The notes beneath the pieces were generated by a model. The model was not told the DNA's origin and did not search any database. It saw only the letters and a list, made by a program, of their open reading frames with translations. A stretch of DNA of 36,149 nucleotides from a virus. Location of the stretch: the IMG/VR virus record IMGVR_UViG_3300036791_000692, positions 1 to 36,149 of that record. The stretch is one strand, 5' to 3'. Positions 1 through 7,367 of the stretch are shown here, piece after piece. Position 1 is the stretch's first letter. Each line of letters starts with the position of its first letter. Made by a program: the position numbers and the translations under genes.

Positions 1-80
1 TGCGCCTCTTGGCTGTCGAACGGCCGGGGGGTACCCCCCACCCTTCTGCGGCGCGCCAGCGCCGCCGCGCGGTGAGCTGA
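1..80. other. Noncoding left end with 14-bp palindrome, possible packaging site
   Basis: The first 80 bases carry no gene. A perfect palindrome of six G, TA and six C occupies 26-39. It is followed by GC-rich sequence up to the TerS start, with a GGTGAG ribosome binding site near 71. Cos or pac sites of many phages lie just upstream of TerS, so this stretch, joined to the A-rich right end of the window, is a reasonable place for the terminase recognition site. That function is inferred from position only; no overhang or terminal repeat can be proven here. Confidence 0.35.
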
Positions 81-563
81 ATGGGCGCGCGCGGCCCGGC
101 TCCGAAGCCGACGCGGCTGCGGGTGCTGCACGGTGACCACCCCGAGCGGGTGAACCGGCGCGAGCCGCAGCCTGCCCGCCTGCCGGTGGTGATGCCCGAG
201 TGGCTGTCGCCGGTGGCGGCTGGCAAGTGGGGTGACCTGGCGCCGCACCTTGAGGCGATGGGGGTGCTGTCTGCTGCGGACGTCGACGTGCTGGCTGCGT
301 ACTGCGAGTGTTATGCGCGGTGGCGGCGGCTGGTGGAGCTGGTGGTGCAGTCGCCGCCGGTGTTCCGTCGTCGTGCGGGCGGGGATGACCCTGATGCGAC
401 GGTGCTGGTGCGTAACCCGTTGTGGTCGCAGGTGCGGGACGCGGAGGCTGCGCTGCGGGTGCTGGCGCGGGAGTACGGGTTCACGCCGAGCGCGCGGTCT
501 GGGATGCGCGCTGAGGCCGGCCTGGCGGGTGCTGCGGAGCGGCTGCTGAATGGCGACCGGTAG
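81..563 (+). CDS. terS: Terminase small subunit, P27 family
   Basis: 160 aa. TerS recognises the phage packaging site and delivers DNA to the large subunit. The N-terminus has the P27-family opening (MGARGPAPKPTRLRVL, then a HPERVN-type stretch and an EPQPARLP proline-rich segment). It is followed by a helical region with the family's PEWLSPVA-W-L-PHLEAMG pattern and a C-terminal helical part. The length is typical for actinophage P27 proteins. It starts at the ATG at 81 with GGTGAG upstream and overlaps the large terminase start by 14 bases, so the two are translationally linked. In a circular view the HNH endonuclease gene lies directly upstream, a common partner of P27 terminases in HK97-like packaging. 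Confidence 0.9.
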   Translation: MGARGPAPKPTRLRVLHGDHPERVNRREPQPARLPVVMPEWLSPVAAGKWGDLAPHLEAMGVLSAADVDVLAAYCECYARWRRLVELVVQSPPVFRRRAGGDDPDATVLVRNPLWSQVRDAEAALRVLAREYGFTPSARSGMRAEAGLAGAAERLLNGDR

Positions 564-2196
564 GGCTGGTGCCGCTGCTGCGCTGCCGGTGTGCGGGCAC
601 GTGTTCGACGGGGTGCGGTGCAGGCGCCGGGGGGATCACTTGTGCGCGGGGCGGGCGCGGCATGCTGTGGCGTTTTTCAGTGAGCTGCTGACGCACACCA
701 AGGGTGACTATGCGCGGGTGCCGTTCGTGCCGTCGGCGTGGCAGCGCGATGAGGTGCTGGTGCCGTTGTTCGGGCGGGTGGTGTTCGATGACGTGCGGGG
801 CCGGTACGTGCGCAGGTACCGCATCCTGTACCTCTGCGTGGCGCGGAAGAACGGCAAGACTGAGCTGCTGGCGGGCATCGTGCTGTACCTGCTGTGCGCT
901 GACGGCGAGGCGGGCGCGGAGGTGTACGGGCTGGCGCTGGACACCGAGCAGGCGGGCCTCGTGTACCAGGTGGCGGCGCGGATGGTGGCGCAGTCGGCGG
1001 TGCTGCGGTCGCGGCTGGTGGTGGTGCGCGGCGCGAAGCGGATCGTGGAGGAGGGCAGCGGCTCGTTCTACCAGGTGCTCGCGGGCGACGCCCAGGGCAA
1101 CCTCGGCCAGAACCCGAGCGGCGCGTACATCGACGAGCTGCTGACGCAGAAGGACCGGGAACTGTTCGACGCGGTGAAAACCGGCATGGGCACCCGCGCG
1201 CAGCCGCTCCTGTTGCTGGCCACGACGGCGGAATCGGACCCGAGCTCGTTCGCAGCGAGCGAGCGCGAATGGTCGGAGCGGGTGGCTGCAGACCCGGAGC
1301 TGGAACCTGACCGGCTGGTGGTGATCCACGCGGCTGACGGTGACGCCGACTGGACCAAGCCGGCGACGTGGCGGCAGGCGAACCCGGCGCTCGGGGATTT
1401 CCTCGAGATGCGGACGCTGGCGAGTGAGTGCCGCACGGCGGTGAACAACCCCGCCGCGGAGCGCTCCTTCCGGCAGTACCGGCTGAACCAGCCGCAGTCG
1501 AAGGTGGGGCGCGCGATCGCGATGAAGGTGTGGGACGGCGGCGCTGGCCCGGTGGCGTCGGCAGGGCTGCCCGAGGCGCTGGCGGGGGCTGAGTGCTACG
1601 CCGGGCTCGACCTGGCCACCACGCAAGACCTGGCTGCCTACGCGCTGGTGTTCCCGCGCCCGGACGGGGCGTACGCGGTGCTGTGGCGGCACTTCGCCCC
1701 GGCGGGCAGGCTGAAGGAGCTGGACCGCCGCACGGCTGGCCAGGCGGCGCTGTGGGTGGCGCGGGGCGAGCTGACGCTGACCGACAGCGTGGTCACCGAC
1801 TACGACGCGGTCCGCGCGGCGCTGGACGCCGACCGGCTGGCGTTCGACCTGCGGGAGGTCGCGTTCGACCCGTGGAACGCGGTGCAGCTCGCCACCAGCC
1901 TGGCCGACGAGGGGTGGACGATGATCCCGTTCCCGCAGCAGGCGCGCGCGATGAGCGCCAGCACGGTGGAGCTGCTGCGGCTGGTCGCGGCGGGGCTGCT
2001 GCACCACGGCGGGCACGGGCTGGCGCGCTGGCAGGCGAGCAACGTCGTGACCCGCACCGACAGCACCGGCAACGTCAAGGTCGACAAGCAGCGCTCAGCC
2101 GACAAGGTCGACGGGGTCGTCGCTGCGGTGATGGGGCTGGACCGTGCGCTGCGCCGCTCGGCACCAGCTCCCGACTACGCGGCGGCAGGGTTCTAA
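550..2196 (+). CDS. terL: Terminase large subunit (ATPase and nuclease)
   Basis: 548 aa, the packaging motor and DNA-cutting enzyme. A Walker A-like ATPase motif VARKNGKTEL sits at about residues 97-106 and a Walker B-like GAYIDEL at about 191-197, where the final acidic residue is the likely catalytic glutamate. The RNase H-like nuclease begins near residue 350 (GLDLATTQDLAAYAL, first acidic ligand). It includes VAFDPWNA and ends with the conserved DKVDGVVA-like stretch at about 518. This matches the Terminase_1 (HK97/phiC31-like) family in order and length. An N-terminal HxCxG-type segment with several Cys (CGHVFDGVRC) precedes the ATPase. Unusually, the portal is not next in line: it is on the opposite strand about 16 kb away. 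Confidence 0.95.
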   Translation: MATGRAGAAAALPVCGHVFDGVRCRRRGDHLCAGRARHAVAFFSELLTHTKGDYARVPFVPSAWQRDEVLVPLFGRVVFDDVRGRYVRRYRILYLCVARKNGKTELLAGIVLYLLCADGEAGAEVYGLALDTEQAGLVYQVAARMVAQSAVLRSRLVVVRGAKRIVEEGSGSFYQVLAGDAQGNLGQNPSGAYIDELLTQKDRELFDAVKTGMGTRAQPLLLLATTAESDPSSFAASEREWSERVAADPELEPDRLVVIHAADGDADWTKPATWRQANPALGDFLEMRTLASECRTAVNNPAAERSFRQYRLNQPQSKVGRAIAMKVWDGGAGPVASAGLPEALAGAECYAGLDLATTQDLAAYALVFPRPDGAYAVLWRHFAPAGRLKELDRRTAGQAALWVARGELTLTDSVVTDYDAVRAALDADRLAFDLREVAFDPWNAVQLATSLADEGWTMIPFPQQARAMSASTVELLRLVAAGLLHHGGHGLARWQASNVVTRTDSTGNVKVDKQRSADKVDGVVAAVMGLDRALRRSAPAPDYAAAGF

Positions 2197-2233
2197 GCTG
2201 GCAGGTGCGGACGGTCCGCGTACTGGGAGGCTG

Positions 2234-2344
2234 ATGACGGTGCAGTGGTGGCAGACGGCGCTAATGCTGGTCGGCGCGGTAACGATCATCCTCGTTGTCC
2301 TGCTCCGGGCGATCAACCGCAACAAGGGTCAGACGCCGCTGTAG
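2234..2344 (+). CDS. Small single-helix membrane protein
   Basis: 36 aa. After a short start (MTVQWWQ) comes one hydrophobic segment of about 20 residues (ALMLVGAVTIILVVLL), then a basic tail RAINRNKGQTPL, which predicts N-out/C-in topology. The ribosome binding site GGGAGG at 2225-2230 sits three bases before the ATG. It follows terL by 37 bases and its end overlaps the end of the convergent minus-strand gene by 16 bases. Function is unknown. A holin-like or membrane-anchoring role is possible but not shown. Confidence 0.65.
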   Translation: MTVQWWQTALMLVGAVTIILVVLLRAINRNKGQTPL

Positions 2345-2595
2345 GGCGGCAGCGCGTCGACGCGCGCCTGCATCTGGTCGAGCCAGCGGTCTTTGTCGGG
2401 CGGTGCCATCGCGACGGTCATGACGGCGAGCGCGCTGGTCAGGCAGCGGGTGCAGATCGTGTGCTCAACGACGACCGCGATGCCCTCGCTGTCCCCGGCG
2501 GCAGCCGCGCGCAGCAGCCCGATCATGTCGCGTGCCAGCTCGGCGATGACCTCGGGCTCGTAGTGGCGGCGGCCGTGATCCGGCGCGCCGCTCAC
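2329..2595 (-). CDS. Hypothetical protein, last gene of the morphogenesis operon
   Basis: 88 aa starting at the GTG at 2595, which overlaps the stop of the preceding gene as GTGA. I chose this over a longer upstream start because of that coupling. It opens with SGAPDHGRRHYEPEVIAELARDM and contains a CTRC pair in the middle (HTICTRCLTSAL), then a helix DKDRWLDQMQARVDAL. I do not recognise a family. Its place at the very end of the tail operon is typical of small accessory genes in actinophages. Confidence 0.7.
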   Translation of the reverse strand: MSGAPDHGRRHYEPEVIAELARDMIGLLRAAAAGDSEGIAVVVEHTICTRCLTSALAVMTVAMAPPDKDRWLDQMQARVDALPPYSGV

Positions 2596-2927
2596 CGGTC
2601 CTCGCTCAGCTCGCGGAACGTTGCGCGCCCCTCGGGTGAGCGCGCCCATTCCTCGCCTTCGGCGCGGCTGGCGTCGTGCATGCCTTCCATCACGTCGGCG
2701 CGTACCTGCAGCAGCCCGGCGCGGACGGCGGGGTCGGTCGCCTCGTTGGCCTCGGCGTGCAGCTCGGTGACGAGCGCGACGGCCGGCAGGGCGAGCGGGC
2801 TGAGGTAGTCGTGGTAGTAGCCGCGCTCGGCACGGCGGATCATCGCGGCGGGTGCGCCTGCTGCGGTGAGCGCGTCGGCGAGGGCGCGGGCGGTGTGCCC
2901 GTCGGGAAGCGGGTCGCGTCTGGTCAT
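2592..2927 (-). CDS. Hypothetical helical protein downstream of the minor tail genes
   Basis: 111 aa, ATG at 2927 preceded by a GAAAGGGTGA ribosome binding site. The sequence is mostly alpha-helical and charged (HTARALADALTAAG, LVTELHAEANEATD, LLQVRADVMEGMHDASRAEGEEWARS). No signal peptide or membrane segment is seen. It overlaps the next gene by four bases (GTGA), so both are probably translated together. No family is recognised. Confidence 0.7.
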   Translation of the reverse strand: MTRRDPLPDGHTARALADALTAAGAPAAMIRRAERGYYHDYLSPLALPAVALVTELHAEANEATDPAVRAGLLQVRADVMEGMHDASRAEGEEWARSPEGRATFRELSEDR

Positions 2928-2992
2928 CGGGTCACCCTTTCACGGGGCGGGCTGCTCTGACCTGCCGAAGCGTACCGCGCGGCGCCTGCTGT

Positions 2993-4060
2993 TCAGGGTG
3001 TGATCTGACCGGTCGGGTCTTGCCCGCCGAACCGCTGGAACACCGACGACCACGAGTCGCAGGTGGCCCCGGCCTGCTGCCCTAGGTTCGTGCGGATCGC
3101 CATCCATGACGCGACGCCGGGCACCGGGTTGTTCGGCTGCGTCGCGACCCCGGTGAAGGTGCTGCCGGTCGCGGCGGTGATGTCGGCCTTGATGGACAGG
3201 TACACGTTCCCCGCGCCGAGGTCGATCTGGGCGTGCGCGTCGATCCAGTAGTTGAACGCGGTGCCGACGGGCAGCACACCCGACGCGAACGTGACCCGCG
3301 CGTACGCGGACCCCTGGAAGTTCACGTCGAACCAGATGACCGCCGCCGGGTTGGGTGACTTCGCCTGCCCGCTGACGTGCAGCTTGTAATGCGACCAGGC
3401 CACCATGTCGCCGGGCGGAATGGTGAAGTGCGGGGTGATGGAGAGCTGGTCGCTGGAGCCCGCTGCGGTGCGGTGCGCGCCGTCCTGCAGCGACTCGACC
3501 AGCGTCCCGGCGGACAGCGCGTTCGGGGTGTTGGACGAGACGTACAGCGCGCCGGCCTTCGTCGCGGTGACGTACGCGGTGCCGCCGGTCGCGGCGGTGC
3601 TGACCATCAGGCCGTCGAACGTGCCGAAGCTCGGCGCGGCCGGGCTCAGCGTCATCTGCGACGCCGCGTTGTTCCCGGCGGTCGCGGTGACGGCGCCGAC
3701 CTGGACGCCGCTTCGCCCGGCGGCCTGCGCGGGCGTGATCACGTTGATGGTGAAGGTGCCGCCGTCGGGGTTGACGTCCGCCCATATGTAGCTGGTCAGG
3801 GAGCCCGACGACGGGCCGGCCGGGACGGTGACGGCAAGGGTGACGCGGCTGCCGATCACCGCGACGGTGCCGTCCCCGCAGTTCGCGACGGCGAGCCAGC
3901 CGCCCGCGATGTTCACGGTCAGCCCCGCGCCGGCTGACAGCACCGCAGCCTTGACGATCCCGTTGCGGGTGTTGGCGAGCGCGGTGATGACGGTGCGGTC
4001 ATCGACGGCGTTGTACTGGCCTGCCTGCCCCCACGCGAGCAGGCCGGATGGGGTTGTCAC
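2993..4060 (-). CDS. Minor tail protein, possible host-recognition tip or fibre
   Basis: 355 aa beginning at GTG 4060 with GGAGG seven bases upstream, and overlapping the preceding stop (GTGA). The N-terminal third (LAWGQAGQYNAVDDRTVITAL, then GGWLAVANCGDGTVAVIGS and YIWADVNPDGGTF) resembles the baseplate-attachment region of actinophage minor tail proteins. The rest is Gly/Thr/Ser-rich beta-type sequence ending in a jelly-roll-like portion (FTIPPGDMVAWSHYKLHVSGQA, YWIDAHAQIDLGAGNVYLSI), compatible with carbohydrate or receptor binding. Its place after Dit and the tail hub supports a tail tip role. The receptor-binding assignment is inference. Confidence 0.75.
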   Translation of the reverse strand: MTTPSGLLAWGQAGQYNAVDDRTVITALANTRNGIVKAAVLSAGAGLTVNIAGGWLAVANCGDGTVAVIGSRVTLAVTVPAGPSSGSLTSYIWADVNPDGGTFTINVITPAQAAGRSGVQVGAVTATAGNNAASQMTLSPAAPSFGTFDGLMVSTAATGGTAYVTATKAGALYVSSNTPNALSAGTLVESLQDGAHRTAAGSSDQLSITPHFTIPPGDMVAWSHYKLHVSGQAKSPNPAAVIWFDVNFQGSAYARVTFASGVLPVGTAFNYWIDAHAQIDLGAGNVYLSIKADITAATGSTFTGVATQPNNPVPGVASWMAIRTNLGQQAGATCDSWSSVFQRFGGQDPTGQITP

Positions 4061-5253
4061 GGGTTGCCTCCAGGGTCGTCGGCCTGCGCGCCGAGCGGCG
4101 CCAGGTTGCGGTGCGACAGCATCGCCAGTTCCACGCGGGTATACCGCAGCCGGTCGATCAGCGTGTCGCGGGGCTTCGGCGGGGGCAGCACCGTCGAGCA
4201 GGTGAGCGCGACCGTGCCGGCGACTGCGTCGATGTCCATCTGGGTCAGCCGCGCGACGGTGACCAGGCCGCCGGGCAGCAGCGGGTCGGTGATGGAGATC
4301 GCGACGTCGTCGCCGGGCCCGTAGCTGCCGAGCGCGGGCAGGCTGGCGTGCACCGACCCGGTCAGCGTCTCGACCGGCGCGGCGTACTGCATGGCGGCGG
4401 TGCTGGCCCGGTCGGTCAGCACCGACGCCAGCGTGACGTCCTGCCAGTCGTCCACCGCGTCGAGGCGCGGTAGGTCGGCCTGCGGCGCGTCGACGACGAC
4501 GACGGGCGCGCTGGTGCCCGCCGGGGCGTTGTCGGGCAGCGCCCCGGTCGCGAAGGTGCGGGTCCGCAGCCGGTCGCTGTCCCATGCGCCCTGATAGGCG
4601 GCGGCGGTCCCCGGCACGACCAGCCCGAGCCCGGTGTCGGTGCCGACGCGCGGGTAGGCGATGCGGAGCACGCACTGCGGCCGGCCGCCGCTGTCGAGCT
4701 GGTAGTCGGCGCGGAACTCCGGCGCGTTCACCTGCTGCGCGAACGAGGTGAGGAGCTGCGCCCGGTCGGTGCTGCCGAGGTAGTCGAACGACGCGTCGCG
4801 CAGGTAGCCGGGGCCGGGCGAGGTGATCACCGGGACGCCGATGTCGGCGAGCGGCGCAGCCAGGTCAGCGGCGATCGCGGTCTGCTCGGCCTGCGAGTAG
4901 GAGATCCCCCCGGCGGTGTCGATGACCCGCTTGGCCAGGTAGCCGGGCAGCTCGGTCAGGGTGAGGCTGACCGTGCCGCCGGCGTCGTCGGTGATGCCGG
5001 TCGGGACACCGCCCCACACCAGCACCCCGGCGTAGTACACCCACAGCCGCCACGACCAGAGCCGCAGCAGCCGGTCGGGCGGCAGCGCCGTCGAGCCGCT
5101 CGGCACCGTCACCGATCCCGTGCCGTACCCCGACAGGATGCGCTGCGCGGTGAACGAGGTGCAGGTGACCGGCCCGAGCGGGACAGCGCCGACAAGGGTG
5201 TCGGCCCAGAACTGCCACGCCCCGGGCAGCGGCATCGGCTTCGCTACTGCCAC
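4057..5253 (-). CDS. Tail hub / Gp37-like minor tail protein
   Basis: 398 aa from GTG 5253, overlapping the Dit stop by ten bases; an in-frame ATG at 5235 is an alternative start. The protein resembles the ReqiPepy6 Gp37-like or Tal-type hub proteins of siphoviruses. It has an early beta-rich part (CTSFTAQRILSGYGTGSVTV, RLWSWRLWVYYAGVLVWGG), a central helical part (VIDTAGGISYSQAEQTAIAADLAAPL, LLTSFAQQVNAPEFRADYQLD) and a late VARLTQMDIDAVAGTVALTC strand pair like the hub barrels. The C-terminus ends in PPPKPRDTLIDRLRYTRVELAML. It should form the ring closing the tail tube below Dit. Confidence 0.75.
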   Translation of the reverse strand: MAVAKPMPLPGAWQFWADTLVGAVPLGPVTCTSFTAQRILSGYGTGSVTVPSGSTALPPDRLLRLWSWRLWVYYAGVLVWGGVPTGITDDAGGTVSLTLTELPGYLAKRVIDTAGGISYSQAEQTAIAADLAAPLADIGVPVITSPGPGYLRDASFDYLGSTDRAQLLTSFAQQVNAPEFRADYQLDSGGRPQCVLRIAYPRVGTDTGLGLVVPGTAAAYQGAWDSDRLRTRTFATGALPDNAPAGTSAPVVVVDAPQADLPRLDAVDDWQDVTLASVLTDRASTAAMQYAAPVETLTGSVHASLPALGSYGPGDDVAISITDPLLPGGLVTVARLTQMDIDAVAGTVALTCSTVLPPPKPRDTLIDRLRYTRVELAMLSHRNLAPLGAQADDPGGNP

Positions 5254-7367
5254 GCCGACCGCCAGGTCAGGGTCACCGAACCGGACCCGGTCGCGTACAG
5301 CGACCACGACGCCGACCCGAGCGGCGGGACGAGCAGCGGCACCGAGCCGGGCAGCACATAGCTCGCGCGGCTGGTGCCCGCGCCCGCCCACGCGCTCAGC
5401 GTCGAGGTGTCCAGCGAGATGGACGTCCCGGCCGGGACCGCCGCGAGGTAGATCGTGTTGCCGGTCGCGTTGTCGACCAGCCGTGACGCTGACAGGTCAC
5501 CGCTGTACGTCGCGATCACCGGGGCCGGCACCGCGCCCGCGTTCGCGAGCGTGGCGTTGTTCGGCAGCGACGTGACCGCGTAGAGGCGCTTGTAGGCGCG
5601 CACGTTGGAGCCCGTCGGGTACGCGCTGAGCGCGGCGATCACCGTGTTCCACGACAGCCTGCTCCACTGCGTGTTGCCGCTGTTGCCGCCGAACGTGGTC
5701 CACCCGGCCGGGTTGCTGACGTCGTTCTGGCCGCTGGAGACGATGCACACGATGTTCGCGGAAGGGATCGGCAGCGCGATCGTCGCGGACGGCGCGGTGC
5801 TGTTCGCGATCGCGGTCGCCGCGGCGCTGTAGGCGCCCGAGCCCTTGAACCCGTACGCGGCGGTCATGAACAGCGCCGGGGTGTCCGCCGTGACCGTGAT
5901 CGCGGAGCCCGCGCCGAGTGCCCGCGCGTTCGGCGCGACGAACGTGTGCTGGTCGGTGGTCGCGGACCTGGCCCGCGCGGCCTCCTGCCAGAGGTTGCCC
6001 GCGCTGTCGGTCACCGTCAGGCGCACCGCCCGGTCGGCGTTGATCGCGAGCATCCCGCAGTCGCCGGCGTCGATGGCCGCGTGGCCGAAGTTCGGCGGGA
6101 TGGTGAACGACAAGCGCGTGCCGCCGGGCACCGCGTACCCGTACTGGTAGCCGCTGACCGTGCCCCCGGTCGCGAAGCCGAGCAGGGTCATCGCCGAGTC
6201 GTACGCGCTGCCCTGGGCGGCCGAGGTGACGGTCGTCTTCCACGTGCTGTAGGGGCGCCCGACCATGCCGCCCGACACGCTGCCGCGCGTGGTCAGGTCG
6301 CTGGTGACGTGGTAGCTGGTCAGGCCGGGCGGCGTGCCTGGCTGCTGCCCGCCTCCCCCGGCCATGACGCACAGCAGGGCTGTTTGCGGGGTCTGGAGCG
6401 CGACCGCGCAGGACGGCTGCGCGGAGTTCCCGGTCGCCGCCGCGGCGCGGACGAACAGCCCGTAGCCCTTCAGCCCCATGCACGACGCGCTGACGACCGC
6501 CTGCCCGCCGGTCGTCAGCGTCACCGTCACCGTGTCGGCCGCGCCGAGCGCCTTGATGTTCGGGCAGTAGAACACGTGCGTGTCGAGGCCCGCGACGGTC
6601 GCGCGCGGCAGCTCAAGCCACGCATTGCCCTGCGAGTCGGTCACGGTGACCGCCGACGCCACGTCGAGGAAGACGTGCACCTCGCCGGTGTCCCCGGCGG
6701 TGATCGTCTGCGACGTCCAGTTCGGGGTGATCGTGACGACCTTCGAGACGGCGGTGGACCAGCCCCACCCGTACGCGGACGGGGGCGTGGCGGTTGCCGC
6801 GAACACGCCGAGCTGCTCAGTCCACGCGGCTGCTGCGCCGAGGGGCGGCGGCGCGATCGCGGTGCTGGGCGCCGTGCCGTAGGTCCAGCCGGTTGACCCA
6901 GTGGCGAAGTTCGACAGCGTGACGCTGCTCTGCGCCCCGTACAGGCGCGGGTCCACGGCGGTCAGGGTGACCTGGAACGAGAACATGAACGGGCCGGCGA
7001 AGGTGTGCTTCAGCCCGTCGCTGTCGCAGCGCACCCGCGCCGTCATCGAGCGGCCGGCGGCGTCTGGGATGACCAGGTCGGCCGGGTACAGCGACGCGGC
7101 GCGCATGACGAGCTGGTCGCGGAACAGCGCCAGCGCGCCGGGCGGGCCGGCCGCCGCCCCGGTGAGCACCACCGTCCGCGCCGCTGCGGTCTTCGGCCCG
7201 CGCACCGCCCCGTCGGCGAGCACCAGCGCCACGTCGTTGCCGGTGTAGTCGGGGCTGTCGTACCAGCCGGCCACGTCCTCGATCAGGCAGAGCACCCCGT
7301 CGCTGCGCTCGGTCAGCGGGTTGAGCGCCAGGCCGTCCCAGGTGACCGGCGGGCTTGTCGTCGTCAT
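5244..7367 (-). CDS. Distal tail protein (Dit-like) with duplicated insertion domains
   Basis: 707 aa, more than twice the size of a simple Dit. Residues 1-160 look like the Dit N-domain (TWDGLALNPLTERSDGVLCLIEDVAGWYDSPDYTG, RTVVLTG, FSFQVTLTAVDPRLYG). Residues from about 610 onward look like the usual Dit C-domain (ATGNTIYLAAVPAGTSISLD, LLVPPLGSASWSLYATGSGSVTLTWRSAW). Between them lie two related modules of about 210 residues. They share VTDSQGNAWLE/VTDSAGNLWQE (near residues 240 and 450), ALGAADTVTVT/ALGAGSAITVT and MGLKGYGLF/YGFKGSGAY. Such insertions in Dit proteins often bind host surface glycans. ATG at 7367, overlapping the tape measure stop. Confidence 0.8.
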   Translation of the reverse strand: MTTTSPPVTWDGLALNPLTERSDGVLCLIEDVAGWYDSPDYTGNDVALVLADGAVRGPKTAAARTVVLTGAAAGPPGALALFRDQLVMRAASLYPADLVIPDAAGRSMTARVRCDSDGLKHTFAGPFMFSFQVTLTAVDPRLYGAQSSVTLSNFATGSTGWTYGTAPSTAIAPPPLGAAAAWTEQLGVFAATATPPSAYGWGWSTAVSKVVTITPNWTSQTITAGDTGEVHVFLDVASAVTVTDSQGNAWLELPRATVAGLDTHVFYCPNIKALGAADTVTVTLTTGGQAVVSASCMGLKGYGLFVRAAAATGNSAQPSCAVALQTPQTALLCVMAGGGGQQPGTPPGLTSYHVTSDLTTRGSVSGGMVGRPYSTWKTTVTSAAQGSAYDSAMTLLGFATGGTVSGYQYGYAVPGGTRLSFTIPPNFGHAAIDAGDCGMLAINADRAVRLTVTDSAGNLWQEAARARSATTDQHTFVAPNARALGAGSAITVTADTPALFMTAAYGFKGSGAYSAAATAIANSTAPSATIALPIPSANIVCIVSSGQNDVSNPAGWTTFGGNSGNTQWSRLSWNTVIAALSAYPTGSNVRAYKRLYAVTSLPNNATLANAGAVPAPVIATYSGDLSASRLVDNATGNTIYLAAVPAGTSISLDTSTLSAWAGAGTSRASYVLPGSVPLLVPPLGSASWSLYATGSGSVTLTWRSAWQ

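Noticed and set aside
481-2016. 511-codon minus-strand ORF opposite the large terminase
   Set aside because: Arg/His/Pro-rich shadow typical of GC-rich DNA; the terminase motifs on the other strand are unmistakable.
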